Assembly: GCA_028696455.1 (NCBI GenBank)
Contig: JAQVGZ010000009.1
Coordinates: forward strand, 1 to 57,127
DNA from: Desulfotomaculaceae bacterium
GTDB taxonomy: Bacteria; Bacillota; Desulfotomaculia; Desulfotomaculales; Pelotomaculaceae
Length of the DNA: 57,127 nt
Reading direction: 5' to 3'
This document shows, in pieces, positions 24,967-33,891 of this stretch. Made by a program: the position numbers and the translations under genes. The notes beneath the pieces are model-generated. The model searched no databases. It was not told the origin of the DNA and was given only the letters and a program-made list of their open reading frames with translations. Every line of letters begins with the position of its first letter. The first letter of the stretch is position 1.

Positions 24967-26517
24967 GTGGGGGAAAAAACCTTTTACATTACCACACCAC
25001 TTTACTATCCAAGCGATAAATTACATATGGGTCATGCGTATACTACAGTAGCTGCGGATGCTATGTGCCGCTTTAAAAAGCTGACGGGTTTTAATACATG
25101 GTTTTTAACAGGTTCTGATGAGCATGGCCAAAAAATAGAGCGGGCCGCCCATGCCAGAGGGGAGACCCCCCAGCAATATGTGGATCGGATCGTAGCCAGC
25201 TTTAAAGAGTTGTGGGGCCGTCTGGAAGTTGAATATAGCGATTTTATTCGCACCACCGAGCCGCGACATAAAAAGGTGGCCTCCGGCATTTTCCAAAAGC
25301 TTTACGATCAGGGAGACATTTATAAAGCCAGCTATGAGGGTTGGTACTGTTTACCCTGTGAAACGTTTTGGACGGAAGGGCGCCTTGAAGATGGCAACTG
25401 CCCGGACTGCGGGCGTCCAGTGGAAAAACTGCAGGAAGAAAACTACTTTTTCCGGATGTCTAAATATTCGGAGCGACTCTTAAATTATATTGAAGAACAC
25501 CCCGGGTTTATTCAGCCCGTCTCACGGCGGAATGAAATGGTGAGCTTTATCAAGAGTGGTCTAGAAGACCTTTGTGTATCGCGGACTACCTTTGATTGGG
25601 GCATACCGGTGCCTTTTGATACCCAGAATGTCATATATGTTTGGGTAGATGCGTTGACCAACTATATCTCTGCCCTTGGCTACGGCAGTGATAATGATAG
25701 CCTGTTTAAGAAATACTGGCCGGCGGATGTACACCTGATGGGTAAGGACATCGTTCGGTTTCACAGCGTTATTTGGCCGGTACTATTAATGGCACTGGGG
25801 ATTGAGTTACCCCAACGAGTAGTTGGCCACGGCTGGCTGCTCTTAGACAGCGGTAAAATGTCCAAGTCGAAAGGAAATGTGGTTGACCCCCTAGTGCTAG
25901 CTGACAAGTATGGTGTTGACGCCATTCGCTATTACCTGCTGCGTGAATTGCCCTTCGGGTCAGACGGCATTTACAGCGAGGAAGCACTAGTTGAGCGGAT
26001 CAATAAGGATCTAGCTAATGATTTGGGCAATCTTATTAGCAGATCTATAGCAATGATAGAAAAGTATTTTCATGGTTTGATAAAAGCACCTGGTGAAAAT
26101 GAAGACATGGACCGCGAGCTGATCGAACTGGCTGAGCAAACGCCGGCGGCAGTTGAAGAATTTATGGATAGGATGGAACTCTCTAATGCGCTGACGACAA
26201 TTTGGCGCCTGGTAGGGAGAGCCAACAAATATGTGGATGAAACCGCTCCCTGGGGCTTGGCCAAGGATGAATCCAGACATGACCGCCTGGCCACTGTATT
26301 ATATAATCTTGCCGAGAGTCTGCGGTTTATTGTCATTACGGTTTCTCCCTTTATGCCTTTACTACCAAAACGGGTCTGGGCACAGCTTGGGCTTGAAGAG
26401 CGGCCTGAACTGACTACCTGGGATTCATTAATCTGGGGTAAAATGCCTATAGGCACAGTAGTTAAAAAAGGACCAGCATTGTTTCCTCGTATTGATCTGA
26501 AAAGTTTGAAAGAGTAA
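24967..26517 (+). CDS. metG: Methionyl-tRNA synthetase
   Basis: A 516-residue class I synthetase. The HIGH-type motif is in PSDKLHMGHAYT (residues 10-21), the zinc knuckle Cys are in CLPCETF...GNCPDC (about 127-147), and GKMSKSKGN gives the KMSKS loop (about 296-304). The anticodon-binding helical domain ends the protein, with no C-terminal tRNA-binding extension. GTG 24967 is preceded by AGGAGGA. It charges initiator and elongator tRNA-Met. Confidence 0.96.
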   Translation: MGEKTFYITTPLYYPSDKLHMGHAYTTVAADAMCRFKKLTGFNTWFLTGSDEHGQKIERAAHARGETPQQYVDRIVASFKELWGRLEVEYSDFIRTTEPRHKKVASGIFQKLYDQGDIYKASYEGWYCLPCETFWTEGRLEDGNCPDCGRPVEKLQEENYFFRMSKYSERLLNYIEEHPGFIQPVSRRNEMVSFIKSGLEDLCVSRTTFDWGIPVPFDTQNVIYVWVDALTNYISALGYGSDNDSLFKKYWPADVHLMGKDIVRFHSVIWPVLLMALGIELPQRVVGHGWLLLDSGKMSKSKGNVVDPLVLADKYGVDAIRYYLLRELPFGSDGIYSEEALVERINKDLANDLGNLISRSIAMIEKYFHGLIKAPGENEDMDRELIELAEQTPAAVEEFMDRMELSNALTTIWRLVGRANKYVDETAPWGLAKDESRHDRLATVLYNLAESLRFIVITVSPFMPLLPKRVWAQLGLEERPELTTWDSLIWGKMPIGTVVKKGPALFPRIDLKSLKE

Positions 26518-26580
26518 TTTTCTGCCAGGCAATAGTGATCTATAACAATATGGTCTATTATATATGAAATAATAAAAGGA

Positions 26581-27369
26581 ATGATGGTTGTGATCTTGTT
26601 TGATTCACATGCCCACCTGGACTTTGAGGACTATGACGCTGACCGGGACGAAATGATCACGCGGGCGCGCGCAGCTGGTTTGATAAATATTGTTAATGTT
26701 GGCTTTGATTTGGATTCATCCCGTAAGGCTGTACAATTGGCGGAAAAGTATGATTTAATTTATGCTGCAGTAGGGATTCACCCTCATGTTGCGGATGAAG
26801 CGCCAATTGATTTTCTGGAACAGCTGGAGCAGCTGTCCGCACACCCGAAGGTTGTTGCGCTTGGTGAAATGGGTTTGGACTACTTCCGGAACCTCTCATC
26901 CCGCCCGGTACAGTATAAAGTTTTTCGGGAGCAATTGACATTGGCCAAGAGACTGAACTTGCCGGTAATTATTCATGACCGAGAAGCACATGGTGAAGTG
27001 ATGGATATTTTACACCAGGATAGTCCCTTTCCTGCTGGCGGGGTAATTCACTGTTATTCCGGGAGTTGGGAAATGGCTAAACAGTGCATATCACTTGGCT
27101 TTTATATTTCTATTGCCGGCCCGGTAACCTTCAAAAATGCTAACAGGCTGAAGGATATAGCTACTCGTATTCCTTTAAACCGACTTCTTATTGAAACTGA
27201 TGCTCCTTTTCTTACCCCTACGCCCCACCGGGGAAAACGTAATGAGCCAGCCTTTGTCCAGTTTACAGCAGTAGAGATTGCTGGTCTGAAAAAAATGGAT
27301 AATGAGGAACTGGCAAAAATATGCGCCGAAAATGGTAAGACCTTGTTCCGATTGAACACTACCCGATAA
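26581..27369 (+). CDS. tatD: TatD family metal-dependent DNase
   Basis: About 262 residues with TIM-barrel amidohydrolase metal motifs: DSHAHLD at the start, GEMGLDYFR (Glu near 98), VIIHDREAH (His near 135), VIHCYSG (His near 160) and IETDAPFLTP (Asp near 208). TatD acts as a 3'-5' DNase and quality-control hydrolase. The first codons are ATG ATG GTT GTG; GTG 26590 would give the family-like start. It follows metG by 63 bases, as yabD does in B. subtilis. Confidence 0.92.
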   Translation: MMVVILFDSHAHLDFEDYDADRDEMITRARAAGLINIVNVGFDLDSSRKAVQLAEKYDLIYAAVGIHPHVADEAPIDFLEQLEQLSAHPKVVALGEMGLDYFRNLSSRPVQYKVFREQLTLAKRLNLPVIIHDREAHGEVMDILHQDSPFPAGGVIHCYSGSWEMAKQCISLGFYISIAGPVTFKNANRLKDIATRIPLNRLLIETDAPFLTPTPHRGKRNEPAFVQFTAVEIAGLKKMDNEELAKICAENGKTLFRLNTTR

Positions 27370-27432
27370 GAGCGATTGGTTTATAGCGGCTGGGGTATTA
27401 TTATTTTATTATCAGGTCAGGGAGTCTTATAT

Positions 27433-27969
27433 GTGGGTGGAGGTAAAGGCCTGCTTATAGTAAATACGGGAGATGGCAAGGGTAAAACCACAGCCTCACT
27501 TGGAATGGCGCTCAGGGCTTGGGGACAAGGCTTGAGGGTGCTGGTGATCCAGTTTATTAAGGGGGTGGGCTGGGATTACGGAGAGCGAAAGGCAGCAGAA
27601 AAGTTAGGTCCGGGCCTGACTATACGTCCTGTCGGCAAGGGATTTATCCATGAATCTGACGAAACACATTTTGAACAACACCGTCGTGCCGCTCATGACG
27701 CGTTAGATTTGGCCGTAGTTGAGATTACTAATGGAGAATACGACATGATTGTGCTTGATGAAATCTTTTATGCTATTCACTATAAACTAGTCTCCCTGGA
27801 TGACGTAATGGGTCTGGTTAATCGGAAGCCAGAGCAACTACATCTGGTGCTAACCGGACGTTATGCTCCTCAGGAAATAATTGAGCGGGCTGATCTGGTG
27901 ACTGAGATGATAGATGTAAAACACCCCTTTCTACGAGGTATTAACGCCCAAAAGGGCATCGAATTTTAA
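27433..27969 (+). CDS. Cob(I)alamin adenosyltransferase, CobA/BtuR type
   Basis: About 178 residues. GTG 27433 follows AGGGAG by 8 bases; the longer frame upstream lacks a site. The P-loop VNTGDGKGKTTAS is inverted CobA type, followed by VLVIQFIKG, YDMIVLDEIFYA and VLTGRYAP. It adds the adenosyl group to corrinoids. It lies between tatD and yabE, where B. subtilis has no such gene, so it is an insertion into the conserved block. It may support B12-dependent anaerobic metabolism. Confidence 0.9.
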   Translation: MGGGKGLLIVNTGDGKGKTTASLGMALRAWGQGLRVLVIQFIKGVGWDYGERKAAEKLGPGLTIRPVGKGFIHESDETHFEQHRRAAHDALDLAVVEITNGEYDMIVLDEIFYAIHYKLVSLDDVMGLVNRKPEQLHLVLTGRYAPQEIIERADLVTEMIDVKHPFLRGINAQKGIEF

Positions 27970-28020
27970 TCTAACTCTGCTTTAAGAAAATTGCATACAA
28001 TTTTTAGTAAGGAGGATTCG

Positions 28021-28479
28021 ATGCGCCAGGTACTGGTTAATATTGCATGGCTTGTCAATGCTTTTGAGAATAACAGCGGGCATTCAGAGTACTATCTTGA
28101 CATGGAAACAGGGGATATTAGGTTTTTTTCCCCAATGGACTTTCCAGAGCACCAAGATATTATGAAAAAACTTGATCAGATGCAGGATCGTTTTATTAAG
28201 ATCCCGAAGATGAATCCAAATCTTTGCTCAAAAGTCAAGAAGGATTATGTTTCACTTATTGAAAATCCTTATTTAAAGGAGTTACTTAGAAAAACAATCG
28301 ATAGCGGTGATGTTAAAAAGTTTAGGAGTGTTTTATTTGAGTTCGAAGAAGAGCGGCGGTGCTGGTATGTATTTGAACATGAATGTAATAAAGAATTTTT
28401 AGTAAAATGGTTTAAAGAGAAAGGTATTGAACTGGTCAATCAATTACCTAAAGAATTTAAAAAGACTAAGGACGGTTAA
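28021..28479 (+). CDS. UPF0158 family protein
   Basis: About 152 residues from ATG 28021, which has TAAGGAGG 5 bases ahead. It has the UPF0158 pattern: N-terminal LVNAFENN...YYLDMETGDIRFF, a middle with IPKMN and a C-terminal FRSVLFEFEEERRCWYVFEHE. The family has no known activity. It follows the adenosyltransferase gene and precedes yabE. Confidence 0.75.
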   Translation: MRQVLVNIAWLVNAFENNSGHSEYYLDMETGDIRFFSPMDFPEHQDIMKKLDQMQDRFIKIPKMNPNLCSKVKKDYVSLIENPYLKELLRKTIDSGDVKKFRSVLFEFEEERRCWYVFEHECNKEFLVKWFKEKGIELVNQLPKEFKKTKDG

Positions 28480-28641
28480 CCGGACAGGGCGGGATATTTA
28501 CTATTCTGGTAAAAAATGTGACAATAAATAAATCTATTCAGAATAGTAAACTTGTAGTAAAATAAACATAAAATATATCTGTCAATAAGCCAAAACAACC
28601 AGTATCTAATCTTCATGCAAAACTGTTTAAGGAGGCATTTG

Positions 28642-29658
28642 ATGAATTGGTCTGGGCTGAAGGGGTTGCACCGGAAACTTGACGGTATGGTTTTATGGTT
28701 ACCCCGGCAGCGGGGTATTTTGCTCAAGTGGGCTACAGTAGTCATTGTGGCTGTTTTATTAGTCAGTTGCTACGTATGTACAAAAAAGTCAGTGATCCTT
28801 TTAGTTGACGGAAATGAAACTGTGGTACATACTTTTGCCGGTACTGTAGGAGGGGTCCTGGCTGAGAATGGGATTACCTTGCTTGATAAGGATGAGGTCG
28901 AACCTTCTCTTGAAAGTTCGTTGCAGGATGACATGGTAGTAACAGTAAAACATGCGCTGGATTTAACCATTACTGTGGACGGGGGAACTATTCCGGTTAG
29001 GACAATGGCACAGCAAGTAGGCGACGTTCTAGCTGAATATGGGATTGTAGCCGGACCAAATGATGAGGTTACCCCTGTAAAGGAGGCGCCAGTCAGCCCA
29101 GGAATGATCATTAGAATAGCCCGAGTTAGAGTTGATACTATAGAAAGCAATGTTCCGATAGACTATAAAACGAAAAAACAGTATACTGTAAAAATACCTA
29201 CCGGGGACAGCCGTGTTGCCCAGGAGGGTAAGCGAGGAACTGAACGGCAGATTTGGCAGGTTACCTATAAAGATGACCAGGAGGTTAATCGGCATCTAGC
29301 CTACAAGGAAGTAATTGAGCCGGCTGTGGATAGGGTAGTAATGGTTGGAAGCGGGATGGTTGTATCCCGGGGTGGTGAAAATATAAGGTATTCCGAAACA
29401 ATGGATATGCTTGCCACTGGCTATACATATACAGGGAATAATACTGCTTCAGGTACTTCGCCGCATTATGGCGTAGCAGCTGTTGATCCGAGTGTGATCA
29501 AAATGGGTACCAGATTTTATGTGGAAGGGTATGGGTACGCCACTGCCCTTGACCGGGGGGGCGCTATTAAGGGGAGAAGGATTGATTTATTCTTTGAGTC
29601 GTATAACGAAGCTATAAGATGGGGTACCAGAAACGTTAAGGTTTACATTATGGATTGA
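28642..29658 (+). CDS. yabE: YabE-like cell wall protein (DUF348, G5 and 3D domains)
   Basis: About 338 residues from ATG 28642, with AAGGAGG 6 bases upstream. After one transmembrane or signal helix (about 28-48) come two DUF348 repeats (VDGNETVVHTFAGTVGGVL and VDGGTIPVRTMAQQVGDVL), a G5-type segment (YKTKKQYTVKIPTGDSRVAQEG) and the 3D domain with MLATGYTYT, GVAAVDPSVIKMG and ALDRGGAIKG. It resembles resuscitation-promoting proteins and is probably a peptidoglycan lytic enzyme. It sits before rsmA as in B. subtilis, but rnmV is missing between them. Confidence 0.88.
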   Translation: MNWSGLKGLHRKLDGMVLWLPRQRGILLKWATVVIVAVLLVSCYVCTKKSVILLVDGNETVVHTFAGTVGGVLAENGITLLDKDEVEPSLESSLQDDMVVTVKHALDLTITVDGGTIPVRTMAQQVGDVLAEYGIVAGPNDEVTPVKEAPVSPGMIIRIARVRVDTIESNVPIDYKTKKQYTVKIPTGDSRVAQEGKRGTERQIWQVTYKDDQEVNRHLAYKEVIEPAVDRVVMVGSGMVVSRGGENIRYSETMDMLATGYTYTGNNTASGTSPHYGVAAVDPSVIKMGTRFYVEGYGYATALDRGGAIKGRRIDLFFESYNEAIRWGTRNVKVYIMD

Positions 29659-29661
29659 TAT

Positions 29662-29686
29662 AGGGGCCGTAAGGCCTTTTTGTTTT
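29662..29686 (+). terminator. Intrinsic terminator after yabE
   Basis: GGGGCC, loop GTAA and GGCCTT pair, followed by TTTTTGTTTTT, 4 bases past the yabE stop. Confidence 0.7.
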
Positions 29687-29862
29687 TGCATGATCAGGGA
29701 ATAATAAAAAGGAAATACTGACGGGACGCAGAAAATAGTAAACTAAACTTTTCATAAATAAGTTAAAAAGCTCTGGGTTTCATGTGCTTTTTAAGAATGA
29801 ATAGATTTCAACTGTTGAACTTCAGAATAGCTAATTGGGCTTACTTAACAGGAGGAGCCAGG

Positions 29863-30753
29863 TTGTTGGAAGTAACATCGCCAGTGGCAGTAAGAGATAT
29901 TTTAAACCGTTATCGGCTTGCTTGTCGGAAGAGTCGGGGGCAGAACTTTCTTATTGATCATAATATAGCCGCTAAGATTGTTGCTGCTGCAGATTTGTCG
30001 CCTGCCGACCTGGTAGTTGAAATCGGGCCAGGTCTCGGGGCACTAACCACTAGGGCTGCCGGCCTTGCCGGAAGAGTACTGGGAGTTGAGATTGACAGAG
30101 GTTTTTTACTTCCGTTAGAAGAAGTGCTGGCGGGCCTGCAAAACGTGTTAGTCATTCAGGGAGATGCCCTGGAAATTGACTTTGACCGTCTGGTTCAAGA
30201 GCAAACTGAAGGAGTATTCGGGCGGGAGGGTAAGCGCTATAAGCTTCTTGCCAACTTGCCCTATTATATCACCAGTCCCCTGTTGATGCGGCTGTTACAT
30301 GAGCATTATAATCTATCTTTAATGGTGATCATGGTCCAGTTAGAAGTGGCGGCCCGCCTAGTAGCCATGCCGGGTTCTAAGGATTACGGCGCGCTTAGCG
30401 TGGCTGTACAGTTTTTTGCGGAGGTAAAGCTTCTTTTTCGAGTGCCTAAAACAGTGTTTTTCCCTGTCCCGGCGGTAGACTCTGCGGTGGTTCGATTGGT
30501 AATGAGACAGAGACCGGCTGTGCCAGTACAGGATGAGAAGACTTTTTTCAAAGTGGTGCGTGCTGCCTTTGGCAAGCGCCGCAAGACCCTCTTAAATGCC
30601 CTGGCAACGTCAGATTTAGGCGTTGATAAGGAATTGTTGAAGACTGTGTTACGTAGTTGCGGAATTAATCCAGACAGGCGTGGTGAGACTCTATGTTTGG
30701 CTGAATTTGCCCGGCTAACTGACAGCCTTGTGAAATTAAAAGAGTACCGTTAA
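29863..30753 (+). CDS. rsmA: 16S rRNA (A1518/A1519) dimethyltransferase RsmA (KsgA)
   Basis: About 296 residues. TTG 29863 is preceded by AGGAGG at 7 bases, and the frame above it has no site. Motifs: SRGQNFLIDHNIAAKIV, the SAM site VEIGPGLGALT, and the catalytic NLPYYITSPLL. The C-terminal small helical domain includes AAFGKRRKTLLNAL. It dimethylates two adenines late in 30S assembly. Confidence 0.96.
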   Translation: MLEVTSPVAVRDILNRYRLACRKSRGQNFLIDHNIAAKIVAAADLSPADLVVEIGPGLGALTTRAAGLAGRVLGVEIDRGFLLPLEEVLAGLQNVLVIQGDALEIDFDRLVQEQTEGVFGREGKRYKLLANLPYYITSPLLMRLLHEHYNLSLMVIMVQLEVAARLVAMPGSKDYGALSVAVQFFAEVKLLFRVPKTVFFPVPAVDSAVVRLVMRQRPAVPVQDEKTFFKVVRAAFGKRRKTLLNALATSDLGVDKELLKTVLRSCGINPDRRGETLCLAEFARLTDSLVKLKEYR

Positions 30754-30778
30754 TCAATTTGACGGGTGAGGTTAAGTT

Positions 30779-31249
30779 ATGTATTTCTTTAGTCCTACCA
30801 AAGGCCGTATGGACTTTGAGCAAATGATGGACGATATAATTAAATATATTAGAGGACTTCCTACCTCTGCATACAAAATAATTATCGGATCAGATTCTCA
30901 GGTCAAACGGGAAACCTCCTTTGTAACCGCAATAATAGTCCACCGCCTGGGCAAGGGGGCTCGTTATTATTATCGAAAAAAAAACCAGCGGAAGATCAAA
31001 AGCTTACGCCAGAAGATTTTTTATGAGACGGCCTTGAGCCTGGAGATTGGCGGTATGGTTAATAAATATTTCAGTAACAGCGGCTTTGCGGAATTAGATG
31101 TGGAGATTCATATTGATGTCGGAAACCAGGGTGAGACCAAGAACCTAATCCGTGAGGTAGTAGGTATGGTCACTGGCAGTGGGTTTAGGGCTAAAATTAA
31201 GCCGGACGCCTACGGAGCATCTAGTGTTGCTGACAAGCACACCAAATAG
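30779..31249 (+). CDS. YkuK-like RNase H-fold protein (DUF458)
   Basis: A 156-residue protein with the DUF458 pattern: start FFSPTKGRMDFEQMMDDI, an IIIGSDSQVK strand with the first acidic residue, a TAIIVHR strand, and DVEIHIDVGNQGETKNLIREVVGMV then KPDAYGASSVADKHTK at the end. The fold is RNase H-like, and members are conserved in spore-formers; the activity is unknown. It follows rsmA by 25 bases and is probably in the same transcript. Confidence 0.85.
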   Translation: MYFFSPTKGRMDFEQMMDDIIKYIRGLPTSAYKIIIGSDSQVKRETSFVTAIIVHRLGKGARYYYRKKNQRKIKSLRQKIFYETALSLEIGGMVNKYFSNSGFAELDVEIHIDVGNQGETKNLIREVVGMVTGSGFRAKIKPDAYGASSVADKHTK

Positions 31250-31284
31250 AAGAATTTGTTTAAGCAAGAATATTGGCAACATAA

Positions 31285-31326
31285 GGCAAGGCCATTAACA
31301 TGCATGCATGATAGTGGTCTTTTTTA
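31285..31326 (+). terminator. Terminator between converging genes
   Basis: AAGGCCATTA and TAGTGGTCTT arms with a loop containing TGCATGCA, followed by TTTTTT. It lies in the converging gap after the YkuK-like gene. Confidence 0.6.
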
Positions 31327-32112
31327 ATTTCTAATAAACTTTTCTAAAATATCCCATCGTCTTTGCGGATGATAACCTTTGTATTCAAACTGCCCTCTGA
31401 TCCTAGTGCGCTTTTCGTCACGGAATGTGTGAAGAGCTTCAATGCAGTCTCCAATGATAGTCTCGGCGATTAGCTGTGAGTGTTGCTGATCCCTTTCCGG
31501 TGATCCCAGGTCTTTATGACTGATATTAGCTCCAATATTTATTTCAAGGTGCTTTTTTACCGCAATTGCCAGGGAAACTGGAGGGATAGCAATGTCTTGT
31601 AGCGGAATAGTATCAAGAAAGCGCCGGGAAACTGCGTGCGGGCCATGACTGGGGGAGGCAGCCCCAATTATCTCAACAAGACCGATTTTTTCATTTAGTT
31701 GCCAGCGCTCCTTAAAAAGATGCGCTGCCAGGGGGGATAAGCTTTCTGATACTATTTCCGGATAACAGTTGGTTAATGATATGTCGTAATGGTGGGAAAT
31801 TACTTGATCTAGCAATTTGCATAAATCTTTACAAATAGTGCCGTCCATGTCGCCATCCATAAAAAGGACCGCTTTGGCACCCCTGTCCTTGGCTATCTTT
31901 GCTCCGATTGCTCTTGGAACATCGATACCCAGGGGCTCATCAAAGTAAATAGGTGAGACCCGTGTTTGAAACTGCTGCGCAAGCAAGAGTGAGTTATCTG
32001 TACTTCCATTAATTACCGGTATCACTAGATCAACAGGAGTGCTTAATATTGTCTTAATAGTCTTTTTGAGTCGCTTCTCTTCATTACGAACCGGAACAAC
32101 TGCTACAATCAT
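31324..32112 (-). CDS. Family 2-like glycosyltransferase
   Basis: A 262-residue GT-A fold protein: VVPVRNEEKRLKKTI at the N-terminus, PVINGSTDNS, and a DxD-like MDGDMDG near residue 87. The last third has HPQRRWDILEKF. No membrane helix is seen, so it is soluble. Donor and acceptor sugars are unknown. It is transcribed away from yabG, with about 100 bases between the two starts. Similar genes lie next to yabG in clostridia and may act in spore envelope glycosylation, which is inference here. Confidence 0.75.
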   Translation of the reverse strand: MIVAVVPVRNEEKRLKKTIKTILSTPVDLVIPVINGSTDNSLLLAQQFQTRVSPIYFDEPLGIDVPRAIGAKIAKDRGAKAVLFMDGDMDGTICKDLCKLLDQVISHHYDISLTNCYPEIVSESLSPLAAHLFKERWQLNEKIGLVEIIGAASPSHGPHAVSRRFLDTIPLQDIAIPPVSLAIAVKKHLEINIGANISHKDLGSPERDQQHSQLIAETIIGDCIEALHTFRDEKRTRIRGQFEYKGYHPQRRWDILEKFIRN

Positions 32113-32178
32113 CGTTTTCTCCTTCCTTCTATTTGTCTAATATATGGAAAACAAAATAGAAAGTTGATAAAAAAATAC

Positions 32179-32207
32179 ACAAGTCACAATGCCCATTACA
32201 TATGATA
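32179..32207 (+). promoter_or_regulatory. Candidate sigma-K (mother cell) promoter of yabG
   Basis: CATATGATA (32199-32207) matches the CATANNNTA -10 of sigma-K, and AC at 32179-32180 lies 18 bases ahead as the minimal -35. Transcription would start near 32214. That rules out the ATG at 32215 and points to the one at 32236. Confidence 0.45.
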
Positions 32208-32235
32208 TACAAATATGATTAAGAGGCTATTAGCG

Positions 32236-33117
32236 ATGAGAAATATCAAACCAGGTGATGTTGTAGGGCGCAAGTCCTACAACTGTGATGTGTTCTTTAA
32301 AGTTATAGAGTTTTTCATAAATGATAGTGGTAAAAATTACGCATACTTAAAGGGTCTTAACCTAAGGCTATGTGCTAGTGCTCCGGAGGAAGACCTGGTC
32401 AGAATCGAACCGAGTGCCCTGACTAAAAACCTACTAGAGCAAGCAAAAAGCAACAACGAGCACATGAAACGCATTTTTAGCCGGCGGGTCAGGGAGCGTG
32501 AGATAATTCTAGGTAGGGTTGTCCCGAAGGAGCGGGGCAAAGGGCCGCTGGACGGGTTTGATATACCAGGCACGGTATTGCATATTGACGGGGATAGCGA
32601 TTATCTAGATCTTTGTTTAACAACTTATAGACAGTTGAGTATACCGGCTAACGGCTACTGTATCGAAGAAGCCAGGCAGCCGGAGATGATAGAAGCTCTT
32701 CTTAATAAGCACAACCCGGACTTACTGGTCATAACGGGTCACGATGGCTTTATCAAGGGTAGAGTAAATTTTTCAGATATTAATAATTATCATTCATCCA
32801 AATATTTTGTTGAAGCTGTAAAGGCTGCGCGGCGTTATGAAAAGAGCCGCGACGATCTGGTTATTTTTGCAGGAGCTTGCCAGTCTCACTATGAATCGAT
32901 ACTCGCAGCCGGCGCAAACTTTGCCAGTTCCCCTCAGCGCGTAATGATCCACGCTTACGATCCGGTTTTTGTAGTGGAAAAAATATCATACACATCTATT
33001 TATGATCGAATTTCCATAAAGGATATCATAACTGGGACAATTACAGGTATTGACGGTATTGGTGGGATGGAAACCCGTGGTAAATACCGTATGGGAATTC
33101 CGAGGTCTCCATATTAA
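32236..33117 (+). CDS. yabG: Sporulation-specific protease YabG
   Basis: About 293 residues from ATG 32236 (MRNIKPGDVVGRKSY), which has GAGG 9 bases upstream; an in-frame ATG at 32215 is the alternative. The family pattern is clear: GTVLHIDGDSDYLDLCL, LLVITGHDGF, FAGACQSHYESILAAGANFASSP and the C-terminal GIDGIGGMETRGKYRMG. YabG is a late mother-cell cysteine protease that trims coat proteins and, in Clostridioides, germination proteins. It precedes the split protease gene by 52 bases. Confidence 0.93.
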   Translation: MRNIKPGDVVGRKSYNCDVFFKVIEFFINDSGKNYAYLKGLNLRLCASAPEEDLVRIEPSALTKNLLEQAKSNNEHMKRIFSRRVREREIILGRVVPKERGKGPLDGFDIPGTVLHIDGDSDYLDLCLTTYRQLSIPANGYCIEEARQPEMIEALLNKHNPDLLVITGHDGFIKGRVNFSDINNYHSSKYFVEAVKAARRYEKSRDDLVIFAGACQSHYESILAAGANFASSPQRVMIHAYDPVFVVEKISYTSIYDRISIKDIITGTITGIDGIGGMETRGKYRMGIPRSPY

Positions 33118-33169
33118 TACAGATTGTAATTAAAACCAATGTCTTATATAAAACGGAGGAAAATTATGC

Positions 33170-33745
33170 ATGAATAAGCTCTTGAGCGCTCTTAAAAAAA
33201 ATCGAACAAAGTTTCTTGGTCTAAAAAATGTGGTGGGTATTGGTGTGGGTTACAAACAAGCTGGCGAAAATGATACTGGTCAGCCAGCTTTTATCGTTTA
33301 CGTTGAAAAAAAACTGCCCAGGACAGATTTGTCACGCAGCCACATCGTGCCAAGAAAGGTTGATGGGTTAGAAACTGATGTAGTAGAAATAGGTGTTGTA
33401 AAGATGCTTGGGGTGCGAACGGCGCGTGAGCGTCCCTGCCAACCGGGAATGAGCATTGGTCATTACCAGGCTACTGCAGGGACTATTGGGGCTGTGGTAA
33501 GGGACCGGGAAACAGGAGAGTTAATGATTCTTTCTAATAACCATGTTCTGGCTAATGGCTCCAGCATTCAAGAGGCTAGGGCCAAAACAGGTGACCCAGT
33601 TCTACAGCCCGGCGCTTGCGATACTTCATGGAAGCAGAATATACCTCAGGTGAAGTGGCCAAGGCGCCGGATTTTTTTATTAATGAACCTGTTTTCGGAC
33701 AAGGTATGTTGGAATAAATTTTTATGGGGGTGTTTTTTTGAATAA
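33170..33745 (+). CDS. Trypsin-like protease, N-terminal part, interrupted by element
   Basis: Starts at ATG 33170 with CGGAGGA 9 bases ahead. Residues 1-148 are the N-terminal half of a chymotrypsin-fold protease: GLKNVVGIGVGYK, a FIVYVEKK strand, GTIGAVVRD and the catalytic His in LSNNHVLAN (His 125), ending GDPVLQPG. After that the frame reads 43 unrelated residues encoded by the inserted element and stops. The Asp and Ser of the triad are on the right-hand part beyond 35554, so this product cannot be an active enzyme. See the element and findings. Confidence 0.85.
   Translation: MNKLLSALKKNRTKFLGLKNVVGIGVGYKQAGENDTGQPAFIVYVEKKLPRTDLSRSHIVPRKVDGLETDVVEIGVVKMLGVRTARERPCQPGMSIGHYQATAGTIGAVVRDRETGELMILSNNHVLANGSSIQEARAKTGDPVLQPGACDTSWKQNIPQVKWPRRRIFLLMNLFSDKVCWNKFLWGCFFE
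33599..33622 (+). repeat. Left attachment-site repeat
   Basis: This 24-base segment matches 35557-35580 at 20 positions, with the core TACAGCCCGG (33603-33612) identical. The reading frame of the core is the same at both ends (Leu-Gln-Pro-Gly). Confidence 0.8.
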
Positions 33746-33890
33746 AAAATTGATGGTTTTCAATAATGAGCGGATTGCGGTTCTGAATGGTAAGGGGAAG
33801 ATAGATGATATGATTGTTTTTCTGTTGTCCAGAAAGTTGGAGAAGATATTATCGAAAAGTGAAGCAGTTCAAGAAAGACAGGGGAAGTGA
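33738..33890 (+). CDS. 50-aa protein upstream of and coupled to the recombinase
   Basis: TTG 33738 (or ATG 33753) follows a GGGGGTG site. The product has 50 residues: a short beta-like start (KLMVFNNERIAVLNG), a helix (KIDDMIVFLLSRKLEKIL) and a charged tail. The stop is one base from the recombinase ATG, so the two are translated together. It could be a recombination directionality factor or a regulator, but no family is recognised. Confidence 0.5.
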   Translation: MNKKLMVFNNERIAVLNGKGKIDDMIVFLLSRKLEKILSKSEAVQERQGK

Positions 33891-33891
33891 T

